Shown here: piece by piece, positions 31,151 to 62,900 of the stretch
How positions within the stretch are numbered: the first letter of the stretch is position 1
Layout of the letters: each line of letters opens with the position of its first letter
Assembly: GCF_020085105.1 (NCBI RefSeq)
Contig: NC_058042.1
Span: 16,202,001-16,266,000, forward strand
Direction: 5' to 3'
DNA length: 64,000 bases
Origin: Siniperca chuatsi
Lineage: Eukaryota > Chordata > Actinopteri > Centrarchiformes > Sinipercidae
The notes under the pieces: generated by a model
What the model saw: only the letters and a program-made list of their open reading frames with translations
Databases searched by the model: none
Told to the model about the DNA's origin: nothing
Program-made: the position numbers and the translations under genes

Positions 31151-32257
31151 ACAGAATAAGTTTCCTATCTTTATTTACAGCATATTAGATGTACAAAACC
31201 ATAAAAAAATATACACACATGTGTCATCTAAGAGAGGTGAATAGCTCAATTCTTCTTCTGACTTTTCATGTACTCTGACCTCATATCGTTGAGTCTCTCA
31301 AATCACATCACTTCCAATTCTCTGTCTGCAGAGTGAACAGTTTTTCTTTGGTTGCTAGTTCACGATATATTGATGCACACTGATGTCATTTAGCTGAAGC
31401 AGTTGCTGTCTCATGAACGAATAAAAGTCACTGTAAATTTATTTGGAAAGTGAAAAGGTTTTTCAGAACAGCAGCACTCTTCCACACACCTTGGAACATC
31501 AAATACACGGGCCACCAGCAATTGCAGCAATGCTATACTGTCAAAATGTACGTAGTTGTTACAATACATTAGCGTTTAACCTAAAACTTTTTACATCATA
31601 TACAAACATTCATCAGAATAATTGCTTTTGTGGTGCCACTACTTATAGTAATGCTAATGTTCCCGAGAAAACATTTGTGCTATATTTGTTTCTGACATTT
31701 AGCAGTATTTCTGTCAATTAACCTCTACCTGTGAAAGTAGCCTATGTTAAAACTAGATACACACTCTATATACAGTATCACTGACATTCAGTATATATCT
31801 GTTTAGCTACTAGTATTTGTTTTTTATCATGATACTATTAGCAGATGTCTCATAGCGTTGGCATGTATAGTATTTAGCAATATTCAAATATACAGACTTG
31901 CACTTTGGATTTGAATCCTGAGATGGTGACTTTAAAATCTAAAGGAGGCTATAAAGTCATTAAAATTCTTCTGTTGCTATTTAAAACATGTTTTTCCACA
32001 TTTCCAAACAAATGCAGGAGGTCCAGATCTGTGGGTCTACGCTCTGCACCACTTAATCACTGATCATTTCTCCCTCTTAAAGCTCCACTTGCTTGACTTG
32101 TCTTTCTCTTCAGGATCAGTTTCATCAAGTGTGTAGCCGCGCTCAATGTGAAAACAGATATCTACAGAATATTCTTAAAGGAGTCAGATACTGCGGCCAG
32201 TATCTAATCTAGGTTTTTCAAGAAATATCCAGAAAACTGCGCAGCAACCGGCCCATC
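31150..32257 (-). other. scube2 3' UTR
   Basis: The sequence follows the scube2 TAA. An AATAAA signal on the minus strand at about 31170-31175 (aataaagatagg) would give a 3' UTR of about 1.1 kb. Placement of the cleavage site is inference. Confidence 0.55.
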
Positions 32258-51823
<19,566 letters not shown>

Positions 51824-52450
51824 GGTGATATGATCCAAGTTTACAGGTCTTCTCAAAAGGACGCGTACGCACTGAAGACGTGACGGAGCGTCCGCCTCAT
51901 TTTCATTCTAGCCTGTCAATCTGCTTCACAAGGGGCTTTTGAAAAGAGAAAGGAGTGAGTAAGTGAGTGTGTGTGTGTGTGTGTGTGTGTTTTGAGAGAG
52001 CGAGAATGAGAGCGTGCGTGCGAGCGCGTACACGTGAAAGTGAAAAACCAGCTTTTGAAGCAGAGCTGCGTCAAGTCAGTCAGATAGCAAGTGCAAAACC
52101 GGAAGTACCAAGATTCTGCGTAAAACGTTACAACATCAGTGCGCTGAAGAGGCTTTTATTGTGAAAGCTGTGACCGGAAGTCTTTTGGTAAACCTGACTG
52201 GCTGACTTCTTTTAAAGTCTCAACTCTGTAAACATGGCCTTTGGCGTCCGTTTCAAAGTCGACCGTGGCAACTTCTGTGATAAAAATACCAAATACACAT
52301 TATACAACCACATAATATAAGTGATTTTAATCAAAGACGGTTGGTTAGCTAACTTTCCTACCAACTAGCTAGTCTTGGAATAGTATAGTTGGCCAAACAG
52401 CGTGGTTGCTAGGCAACACGCGTTTATCAATTCTAATTTACAACTGCTTC
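51824..52450 (-). promoter_or_regulatory. scube2 5' flank: probable promoter, (GT)n tract and X-box
   Basis: The region upstream of the scube2 ATG has CpG-containing sequence near 51860-51900 and 52000-52040, a (GT)n tract at 51967-51990, and an RFX-type X-box gttgctaggcaac at 52405-52417. The transcription start cannot be fixed. A small plus-strand ORF begins at 52234 (acATGG context, 28 codons). I do not call it a gene. Confidence 0.4.
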
Positions 52451-52874
52451 GTGAGTACAAAGAAAACGGCAGCTAACGTTAAACGCAAGAACCCCGCCTT
52501 GTTCTCTTGAACAAGTTGAGTTTTGTTACCGTTTCAGATCCTTATTTTCCCTTTAAAACTTTAACTAAAACAGTATATCACGTCACAAGTCCTCAACACG
52601 GCTCCTTCTTTTCAGTAGCTTTTATCAATACCCAGGCTTTACATCTGAGCTAATTATGTGACTTATCAGAATCTGTGACGTTTTTGTATCGTAATTTGTG
52701 TAAATGGTGCCTCCAGTTTTTAGATAGGGTCGGAAATTTGTAAATTGTAAAGAAAAACTGTGACCCTGTAGATAAAGAGGATCACACATTTTGATTAAAA
52801 ACTGTCTGCTATTTAGCGCTTGTGCGCCACCTACCGGTGCAGATATATCTCACAAGCACTTTTTTTCCCCTGTT

Positions 52875-54854
52875 TAATTTTTTTATTACAATACAGTTCT
52901 ACTTTGTGGTACAGTATACAAAAAAGCATTAAAAAAATATCTACATTGCATGTTCAAAGGAAGTGCACAAAATGAATAACAGACTTTCTGAAAGGCTCTA
53001 AACCAGTTATCAAAATTTTAGTTAAAAAAAAAAGTTTTGCAATAAATAAATATAAATTACATGATAATCATAATGAAAAGGTCAGGTAATTCATTAAGGC
53101 ACATCTCACACCCCTAAAATGTACCTCACAAAAAAAAACCACAATATGGCAACTCCCTAAGGACAAAAACAAACTTATTTCCCATTTTAAAAGGGAGCAG
53201 CATTTCTCCTTTTAATTAGAATCATAATACATGTTCAGCATTTAACTACCCTGCCGCAGAAAAGTTTATATACTAAGCAACTTTACTGAACATTGCTTGT
53301 CAGTTCATTAAGTTTGAGATTTGTCACAATAACGAAAAAAATAAAATAAAAGCAAGCAAATACAGCAACCGTTATCATTGATGTATTAATTTGAGAGACA
53401 GTATGCACCATGGCTAAAACTGCAATTATTTTAACATGAAATACACACGCAAAAAAAAAAACCATCTTGAGAAAATAATGAATTATGATTAGGAAAGCAG
53501 AAAATTACTACTGAAATAATGGATGCTTTTTACAAGCCAATTTGGTTGAATAAGGATCCATCTCTTTACACTATATTAGTGAAAGTGATAGAAAGCCCCA
53601 GAGCACTTCTCACATTCAAAATGTCTGCATAGTTTGAACTTTGACAATTGCTTCTGAAGATAAAACACAGCAATGACAATCACAAACACATTTTCGCTAA
53701 CAGCATTTTTCTGGCAACAATGTAGAGTAACCGTAAAACATAGTTTATGCGTTTCCTGTGTGTTCAGCTTCTGACCATTTTATGCCATTAGCAATCAAAC
53801 ACACAAGGAATATTGCAGCTCACTGATGCTACAATTAAGCATCTCGCTTTCCCTGCAGTGTACACATATTTCTGAATAGAGCATAGGCTACAGCTTTGCA
53901 CGCCTGTAGAGAGAGCGTCTGAGAAAATTAGATGTGAAAATGTGCTAAAAAAACTTAACTGGCTTAGCGTAAAAGTATATATTTCAGCACCTTTCAGACA
54001 CATAAAAACTTTGTTTTTTTTAAAACAGAAGTAGTGGTTTGCCATTCTGTAATTTAAAAAAGGTTTGGATGTACCAAGAGCCAAAACACTGTATTTACAA
54101 AATTAATTTTAAAAACATTTGCTTTACAACATGCATCATCATTTCATTGGAGGCTGTACAAAAGAAATAAATTAATAACTTGTCATTCCAAAAGACGGAG
54201 GAATGTACTGCATGCATGGAGTGTTTCAAACTTGTGGCATGCTTAACCTTTGAAAATGGCAAGATTATTCGTTCTTCTATACACACACACACACACACAT
54301 TAAAAAGCTCATTAAATTCATAGAGAACAGTTGTACTAATGATCCCTGGTGGTCATTCATGTACCTCACACATTTGCACATATGGAGCCAACAAAATATT
54401 GCACTCCAACACACACAAAAAGCTGGTATTACAAATAGCTGGTGTCTTTCATATGCACACTTACAATTTGACAAATTAAAGGAAAAAAATAGAACAGTCT
54501 TGATATGTATGAAAAAGTGACAAAATATTTACAAAACATTGATCACTTAATACAAAATAAGCAACCAAAAGCAATTCAGAATCAGAAACAAAGTCTCAAC
54601 AAAATGTTCATCCTCATCCTATAAATAATACTAATGCCCATAATAAGTTTTTTTTTTCCTTTTTGCTTTATATAAAAAAAGAAAATCAACTCTATACAAA
54701 AGTTAAAAAAAATACCCATATAAAAAGGAATATTACATAGAAAAGAAACATCTAACCAATACAATGGGGGAGTGGAGATGGGGAGGTCTGCCACTGGAGA
54801 CAAATCCAGGTGGATGCCATGGATTACCCTACAGGGGGGATTCAACCAAAGCAT
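52875..54854 (-). other. sinhcaf 3' UTR (about 2 kb)
   Basis: AT-rich sequence after the sinhcaf stop. An AATAAA signal on the minus strand lies at about 52885-52891 (tgtaataaaaaaatt). If used, it gives a 3' UTR of about 1.97 kb, which would leave roughly 0.8-1 kb before the scube2 promoter. It includes a (CA)n tract at 54280-54299. No coding sequence is supported. Confidence 0.5.
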
Positions 54855-56561
54855 TTACCAGGTTTCTTTCACGTCTTCTGTGAGCTGTGGAGGAAGTGTG
54901 TCTGGAAGGTGTGTGGCCACTTGCGTTGACACCAGTGTCTTCTGTTTTTTGGAACTGCAGCAGGGCTTGAAGAGTCGAGGATCAATAATCACCTCTCCAA
55001 ACCGCCCCTTGTAGACAATCCCACAGCACACCTTTTGCCTAAAAGGGGAACAGATGAAAGATGACCTTTTAGTTAAAATCACATTAAAAAAAAGACACAA
55101 AACAGTTTAATGAATTTGTCTAGTCACACTGTCAAACACAAAGCTGGTCAATGAGAGCAGTAGCTTGCCTTTTCCAGTACGAACGGTCCAAGAAAGAGAA
55201 GATAGAGGGAGTTGTGCGTCTTTGTTTGGACTCGATGTCTGAGCCATCGTCAGACTGGTTGCTGTATCTGGGGGACTGCGCAGGCGACACACTGGAGGTC
55301 GTGCTGTGGGCATCTGAGTCTGCTTGGAAACCAAAAGAAACACTTAAAACATTGTCATCAAATTGATCTGCTGACTATAGTTGTGTAAAGTTTTAACAAT
55401 TACTTTTCAAGTACAATTTATTAGGCACAAAAGTGACAATGATGAGGTTGGGGATTTACTAACAGTCATGATATTTTGGGAAATGCTTTTTATAAATACA
55501 ACGTATTTACGCTGATTTATTTCCCTATAACTGTTGAAATTCATAAAATACTCACATAAGAGCATGAAATCAGTGATTTATTGGAATTTTGTCTTTACAT
55601 AAAGAAATGTAAACAATTTTTCAAATCATCAAAAATGGTTGCCAAATAATTTTCTGAAAATTGGCTTTTTGTTTCAGCTCCAATGAGACCCTCAAGACAT
55701 TACAGTTACACAGCACGTGCCCTAACCCAAAGAGCCACAAGATGCTGCTAAACAGTCATTTTAAAAATCAGACTGCTAGTTACGGCTGAGAAGAAAACCA
55801 CACCAAACCCAAGATTGACACAGAGCGAAATTGCATTTGTGTGACCCTGATATCAGGCACTTTTTCTTGAGCATGCTACACACAACAAACATTCCTTGTC
55901 TGACTAGTTCCAAATATATTTATAATACATGCCAAATCTCTCAATACATGTTAATTTTTAAAAATAAAACCCTACTTTGTCTCTTTAACTTATGAAGCTT
56001 CCTTAGCTTGCTTTTCTTCTTCCCATCACTGTTCTTGATCTTCTTGGGTTTCGTCACCTTGAAGCCTGGCCCAGCTCTGGCATCCACCACCTGAGTCAGG
56101 TGAGGCAAAACATCAAGTCAGCCTGAGGCCGGACAAAATATGATTCTCACTACTGTAAGCAGACATCACTTACATGGTTCCAGTTCTTCTTGGAGCCATT
56201 AGGTAGCTTCTTCCACCTCTTCACCAGCAACACACAGGCATTGCAAATGTCTCCAACACGATCTTCTGACAAGCTTAAAAGAAAAAACAAAACAACAACA
56301 AAAAAAAATTAATGGAGCACACAAACACAGAGAAGTGTCACTGCTGAAGTTTAACACCATGATGCATTAATCTCTAGTCACATACACACAGATTAACACT
56401 ACACAAACACACAACATGAATGAGGGCTTTTACCCAAAACAGAGCCTGAATGTCTCTTCATATCGACTGCTGTCTGTGAAGCGTGAACTGGAGGACTTTG
56501 TCTTGCAGATGCAACAGCCGTCGTTACTCCGGTAGATCTTTGACTTGTGAAAGCCAAACAT
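54855..56561 (-). CDS. sinhcaf: sinhcaf (FAM60A family), SIN3-HDAC complex-associated factor, 226 residues
   Basis: Five coding exons join in frame: 56434-56561 (ATG at 56561), 56174-56273, 55976-56090, 55169-55322 and 54855-55038 (TAA at 54857-54855). The product opens MFGFHKSKIYRSNDGCCICK and carries the conserved Cys pairs CCIC and CNAC, then VKRWKKLPNGSKKNWNHVVD, a Lys-rich segment, a Ser-rich linker (SVSPAQSPRYSNQSDDGSD), and WKRQKVCCGIVYKGRFGEVI with LFKPCC near the end. Human SINHCAF is 221 residues with the same layout. It is a nuclear subunit of the SIN3-HDAC corepressor that recruits the complex to cell-cycle and hypoxia genes. Fish have a second paralogue (sinhcafl), and which one this is cannot be settled here. 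The intron after exon 4 has a GC donor. Confidence 0.94.
55398..55507 (+). repeat. Diverged repeat copy A in sinhcaf intron 3
   Basis: attacttttcaagtacaatt, aaaagtgacaatgatgag and tgctttttataaatacaacg match the segment at 58178-58273 in the same order, with scattered differences. This marks an unnamed dispersed repeat shared by the two sites. Confidence 0.5.
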
Positions 56562-56699
56562 CGTTGATCTGTTGGTCAATGTTATTGCAAAAACCTGAAA
56601 ACGGAAAACAAAGTTAATGGTCCCAGTCCCCGTAATAAGCACCGTGGATGTCTGCAGACAGTTGTGCTTTCTACTACTGAAAAGGGGGCGGTCCCTCCA

Positions 56700-56741
<42 letters not shown>

Positions 56742-57960
56742 TAAGCAAGCCATTCTTATCCCATAATTTTAAACATATCCCGGATGAAACCCACCTTTTA
56801 CATAGTAGTGAATTCAATCTACAGTGCACAATCAAGTGAAAAAGCATAATTACCTTTGGCTAAAGCAACACCACCCAAGTATCTTTGGTATTTAAAGCCA
56901 AGTCGCGCGAACACCAAAACACCCAAAAACAGACAACACTGACATTACATTAACGTTATAACCCGATGTTATTGGTTGTGTTGTCAAAGAAACACAACAT
57001 AAGGACAAATCTAAGTTACATTTGATGCAGAATGAACTGATGCAGGCTCTCAAACTTTCAGACACTCCGCACGGTTAACGTTGGGTGAGTAACAAACGTT
57101 TCACCCACAACACAGCGTCTTACTATCGTTAACTGACGTCAATGTTGCCTTTTTTTAAACACTGGTCAATAAAATGGAAACTGCGCAAATTTGCTAGCAC
57201 AGAGACAATGAAAACAGTTGATGTAAGACATTGTTCAGCAGTGGATTTGTTTGCAGCGACAACTCGAAACAAAAAGCGGGCAGCAGCGCTTTCTGAAGTG
57301 AAGAAACAAAAAGCTACCGGGCTATTCGCTGAATTATGTGTAACACGCGTGTCTAAAAACACACAATTATTACCTTGGTATAATTAATGTATGTTGTCAA
57401 TATTTTAATAAAAAATGCGATTAACCCACCCTTCTCTTTAAAATCAAACTTTTGCGCGTTAGAGCGCCAAATATGGTTCATTGTTGTTAGCTGTTAGCAT
57501 GCTAGCTAGCCTACTTTGCTACCATTACCACGCCACGCTCTCGTTCACTTCCACGTTATGCTATTGTCGAGTCGGTTAGTCTTTGTACATTTAGCTCGCA
57601 ACAACTGGAAACGCGCGCGTCAGGTTACGATTACACCACATTACGACCAGTCTCTTTACTCATAACAAATCCGTAAAATTTCACAAATGTAATTTCTGTA
57701 CAAGAGAAATAACAGTGCACTTACTGAACAAAAACTTTGAATCTTCGCCGTATTCTTTCCAAGCACTGCGCATGCTCTTACTACTAATGCATACAGCTGG
57801 ACATTAGAAGACATTAGCATAAAAAGCCGGAATGAAAGGGCTGAGCGTACAATGACCATATAAGGAGTGCAGCCGTTGAGTTTGAACCTGGATTCAACCA
57901 ATCGCTGCCATCCTCGCGTACTCTTCAGAAGAGATGAATGATGGGAGGCGTAGTGAACGA
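56562..57960 (-). promoter_or_regulatory. sinhcaf 5' UTR intron and candidate promoter
   Basis: An acceptor (accaacag) lies 7 bases before the ATG, so the 5' UTR is split. A donor tca|gtaagt at 57725/57724 on the minus strand is the likely end of the first exon. Upstream are a CArG-type box ccatataagg at 57857-57866 and a ccaat motif near 57898. CpG density is raised at about 57470-57620 and 57740-57960. A (CA)n tract lies at 56704-56739. The first-exon assignment is inference. Confidence 0.45.
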
Positions 57961-58089
57961 GCAAGAGAACTCTGTGCCGTCACAGCTGTTAAAGACCTTT
58001 TTTTAAAACTCAAAGTCCCATAAACCACCTGGCCCAAGGCTTTAAAGAAAAACAGCTACGTGACATGGCGCGAAAGAGTTTGTTGACAT

Positions 58090-58182
58090 GTTCTCAGCTG
58101 AGAAAGCACATTCAGCAGAGAATATAAATCTAGTGATCAACAGCTTGTTAACGCTAATACAGCCAAATCACTGTTGTATTAC
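58090..58182 (+). repeat. Direct repeat unit 1 (about 93 bp)
   Basis: gttctcagctgagaaagcac, attcagca..atataaatcta, gttaacgctaatacagccaa and tgtattac recur in the same order at 58571-58664. The two copies are about 80 percent alike by eye. Confidence 0.65.
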
Positions 58183-58315
58183 TTTTCAACTATGATTTAT
58201 TTGACATAAAAGTGACCATGATTAGACTTAGTAGTAGTAGTTTTTAAATAGTTTGCTTTTAATAAATACAATGTAGAGCGAAAGTTGGCCAAAAAACAGT
58301 TTAGATTAGTTTTAG

Positions 58316-58570
58316 GGCTTTAGCTAACAATTATTTTCATTATCGATTAATATGCTTATTATTATTATTATCATAATTTAATGAATGGTTGGTCTATAAA
58401 ATGTAATGTAATTTCCCAAAGTTCACACATTCATATTGCTTGTTTTGTCTAACCAACAGTCCAGAAGCCAAAGGTATTCAGTTTGCTATCGATGAAGACT
58501 AATAAAACCAGTAAATATTCACATATAAGAAGCTGAAACCAGTGAAACTATTTTTTTGAAGTGAACTACG
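58316..58570 (+). mobile_element. MITE-like repeat (attttcattatcgattaat family), copy 1
   Basis: It opens agggctttagctaacaatta and contains ttttcattatcgattaatat, gtttgctatcgatgaagact and attcacatataagaagctga. These are the landmarks of a high-copy fish non-autonomous element. A second copy in the same orientation lies at about 60302-60555. Boundaries are approximate. Confidence 0.55.
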
Positions 58571-58664
58571 TTTTCTCAGTTGAGAAAGCACATTCAGCAA
58601 ATATAAATCTATTGATGAATGAGTGGTTAACTAATACAATTAAATCCACTTTAACGTATTACAG
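58571..58664 (+). repeat. Direct repeat unit 2 (about 94 bp)
   Basis: Second copy of the unit at 58090-58182, starting gttttctcagttgagaaagc and ending tacaattaaatccactttaa, then cgtattac. Confidence 0.65.
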
Positions 58665-59908
58665 ATGCTTTATTCTTAATATATTTTTACACTGTACATT
58701 GTTGCTCACTTAGTAAACACTACATTACACAGCTATGTCAATAAATGTACAACAGTATTGGAAAACAAAAATATATATCTCCCAAGATGCTCATGTGTGG
58801 GTCGTACACAGACGAGTACAACACAGTCATTCCAGACGTTGTTGGCACAGAAAAGAAGTCCTTCACATATCAAATCTCTTTTCCTGCACAGTAAAGTTCA
58901 ATTTATGTAATGGAGGAGGGCCCGGTAATACCTCAAGACACCCGGATATGGAGTTGGGGGGTTGAATTTTCTCTCGTGGATATTGCATAGCAAGAAACCA
59001 TGATGATAAAATCAGGAGGGGGAAAGAGCTGTCCTTTTTATCCCCATGTCCTCACATGGGAAGCAGGAGATCATCCTTTATCACAGGGAGTCACATCACA
59101 CTGTTTTTGTTCAGAGAAGTGGGCAGATGTAGTGTTAGGGCTGGGATGATGGTAGGGGAAGGGCTGGTTGGAGGTATTTACATGAAGGCTGTCATTGTAA
59201 TCCACTTTGCACAGAAAGCTGGGTCGAGCATCTCTACTTTATCCAACTGAATATACTGTCCATCGCTGGATACAGGCTTAAGCCACATTATCATGCAAGC
59301 AGAGTCATTTTCTCTGCTGAAGGTATTCAACGTAAAGATCTGAATACTGGTACATTTCTCAGGGAAAGGCCCAAATGTTACTGCCTTTTTATTTCTATGT
59401 AGGTGAATCATCTTCCACCCTGTCATACACATACTTATAAAGCATACTTCTACATCATTTGCTTTAAGCTCTGCGTAATGACATAGGAATCTGAGTTAAC
59501 AGAGCAAGCAACTTTAACAAAATAATACTGTTTTTCTCTGAAAATATATTAACAGTTTTGATCCTCACTTTCCCTTAAATATAGCCATTGTCTGCAGTTC
59601 ACGATAACAATGAAAATATTTAGCTTTCAGTAAAACATTATAGCACAAGTAGGTCAATAATGTGAAAATCATGGTTCATAATAGAAAACATATTTTTAAC
59701 ATCTAATGGCAACATCATTGAGGATAAAAATAACAACATATCTTGAAAGGCTCATTGCACTTAATATATGGCAAAAGTAACAGTAGCTTTAATATAAGCT
59801 AGAAAATGTCTTTTGTTCAAGTCAGTTCCTGCATATAAAAGGTTCAGTTATTCTTTTTAGTGGTCCCCAGTGATCTTCATGGTACAACTGGTGGGGAGTT
59901 GGTTCAGT
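58655..59908 (-). other. dennd5 3' UTR
   Basis: Sequence after the dennd5 stop. An AATAAA signal on the minus strand at about 58671-58676 (aagaataaagcat) would give a 3' UTR of about 1.25 kb. An 84-codon minus-strand frame at 59178-59432 has no recognisable domain and falls inside this UTR. Confidence 0.5.
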
Positions 59909-62900
59909 TTAGATACCAACACCTTTGACGAGCGAAGCCTCCAGGGTGATGTTGAACTCCTGCAGAGTCTGTAGTACTCTGATCAGAGAGTTTACCAATG
60001 AGCGGTCCTTAATCAGTGCAATGTCCTCGTACATCTGAGCAGTGATTGGACAGTCTGCGAGCAGGGCGATCCAGTGATGCAGCAAATGGTCCCTGAGAGA
60101 AGACGACACAGACACACGTGGAGTCAACACAGCAGCATAACACTAGAGACTGTCAGCAAATACTGCACGTTGCAATTTTCCATTAGAAATAATTTTAAAC
60201 CGTGGCAGTGTAAAAGCTCATTTTAAAGAGAAACCACATTACACTTGAGTTAAAAATCACTTCCTTTACAAAAGGTTTGTTGAACATGTGTTTTATTGTG
60301 TAGGGCTGCAATTAACGATTATTTTCATTATCAGTTAATTAAGGTGATGTCTTCAAATGACTCGTTTTGTCCGACCAACAGTCAAAAACCCAAATATATC
60401 CAATTTGCAGTTATATGAAACAGACAAAAAGCAGCAAATCCTCACATTTGAGAAGCTGGAACAAGGTAAAGTTTGGCTTTTTTCCTTCCAAACAATTAAT
60501 GTATTAACTATCTTTTATTGATTGAATATTCAATGAATTAACTAATTGTTGAAGAACTACTATTTTGTATAGAGGAGTCATAAATAGAAAAAGATAAAAA
60601 CACAGTTGTACAGGCACAGACACTCTTCAACAGGGAGGAAGAACTGAAGGAAACCAATAATATATCTGAAACTTGAAGAATCCTCAAAGGAGAGATCTTT
60701 TTCCACTTGACTCCTTGCAGGTCAGATACAGAGCAGTGCATCCACAACTGTCGGGGATTCAGTGTCTTTACCAAAGACATTTCAGCAGGAAGGACTGATT
60801 TGCTTCTCTGGGGCTTAAGCTTGATTAATGGTTGTTTGTTAAGGGGTTATGACGTAGATACAGAGGCTATGAATGTAGCCGTAGCTGACGTGCGCCTCCT
60901 CAAAAATGTAAATACTTATATGAGATACCATGTGGGGACCACATGAGCTGCAACTGGTCAGCTTGAACAGATGAAATCAACACTGAACTATAAATCACAA
61001 GCTGTACTGTAGGCATCTTTGGTGGGACTCCCGTTAACCCCTTGCATCAAGCATATGTTGGACTTTAAACCCAGATTCTCTGCTTGAGGGGCGGGGTCTA
61101 GGTGATGCTACCTAAAAGCCCCCCAGTCATCTCGGGTTTACTACACAAGTTTCACTGCATCCACTCTGAAGACTGAACTTCCTTTTCACACACGACAAAT
61201 GTTTAAAATGTCCACTACATCTAAATGTGTGTCGGGAGGTTAATGAGTGCTGCCGGCCTACCTTGCACCCAGACAGACGAGCATCTGGAACTTCCCGTCC
61301 TTGCCAATGTTTCTGGATGTGTTGTTGATGGCGCGCATGAAGCGGCAGAAGTGGCGCACTCTGGTTTGCCAGTTTTCATCTGGAGTCACCTCCCGCTGCT
61401 CCGCACTTTCAAAGTACACTTGTGACTTTTCTGTTAAAGCAAAAAAAACAAAAAAAAACAATTAAAAGACAAATCAGTCAGTTAACAATTGATTACACCG
61501 TAATATGAAGATCTGTTTGAAGGAATACTTTGGAGTTTCAAACACACACCAGGCTCAGACTTTTGTATTGTTTGACGAGAACATTTATGGTAACTGGCTT
61601 TATTTAAGCTGACCAAAGCTGCTGCAAACTTTTTACCTTTCAAGTCTACAGGCTGTGGGTGTTTGATAGTCAAAACATTTATATTTTGGGTGGATCACTT
61701 TAAGGGCTTAAGTAATATAAGGGAGTAATGATATGAAGTCTTTACCCAAGAAGTCCCAGATGAAGACATTCTTAAAGAGTCGGGGTGATTTGAAACCGTG
61801 CTGGAAAACTTGCTCCAGAGCCCAGACGAGGCCATACTCCCCACAGAGGAGAAGGGTCAGACTGCCTCTCTGCGGAGAGCAAAAAAAACAACAAAAAACA
61901 GGAAAATGATTATGAGGTTATTGTTTTCTCACAAATGACAACAACGTTAATCCCAATATCCTGCAGAAAAAGAGAGCAAAGGTGTTTGGGACTAAGTGCA
62001 GAATATCTAGGACAGGGCTGTCTCTCACAGGACATATTTTATATCCAGAGAAAACAATTTCCAAGTAATAAATCATTATGATAAGCGATAACAGCAGTTA
62101 CTAAGTTTACTGAGTGTTGTATTAATTTATGAGATCATGGAAGAAATATTTTGCAGTTATCAGCGTGAGAGTACAAACATGTATGAGAGAGGCATGTAGG
62201 TAGGCCATCATGGGTGTATGGCCTGATGGAAATACTGTACATGACATAAAAACATACATGCATGACATAAAAAGCACAACAGCATATATGTTTACATGGT
62301 GACAGACACAACAACAGGACTACAAAGTGCATTTCAATTTTAGAGACAGAGGTGGAGCAAGAGTGAAGGGGATTTCCCTGTAAAAGAAATCCTTTGTACT
62401 TTGACTACACAATGACTGACTCTTACAGCCTGTAATCAACAGATTTTAGACAAACAGACTTTTAAAAACTTCAATAGGCATCTCCTTTGAATTGCAAGTA
62501 TCACTCCATGTGCCTTAATAAGTAATAATTATCAGCGTCTGTGCATTATGTTAGTGCCTCCAGAACAGAAAAAATAACAGGCATCATTCAGAAACAAATG
62601 ATCAAGAATAATGTCTGAAAAACCAGCAAGAAATATGTTTTAACAATGTGAATTTTACCACACAGCCCACAGTTACTGAGGGGCTCGGGGACCACCACAG
62701 CGGAAAGCTGTGATGAATAATAGAAGTGCATGTTGGGGCCTGTCTAGACTGCCGTCTCTCACCTCCTTCTCCGGCTTGTGGAAGTGCTTCACAATCCCAT
62801 TGATGGCCTCTCCCACTCCCTCCTGGATCTGACCTGTGTTTAACTCTGGTTGAGAAGAAAAAGGCAAACAAATATGCTGTATGCTGTAAGACAACACAAG

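Noticed and set aside
52234-52320. 28-codon plus-strand ORF with good start context near the scube2 promoter
   Set aside because: It is very short, no donor lies before its stop, and no homologue is recognised. Not enough to call a gene.
57142-57387. 81-codon plus-strand frame near the sinhcaf promoter
   Set aside because: It has no recognisable domain, and the other evidence makes this region a sinhcaf 5' intron. Most likely chance.
59178-59432. 84-codon minus-strand frame
   Set aside because: It lies in the dennd5 3' UTR, shows no family resemblance and has no splice sites linking it to the gene.
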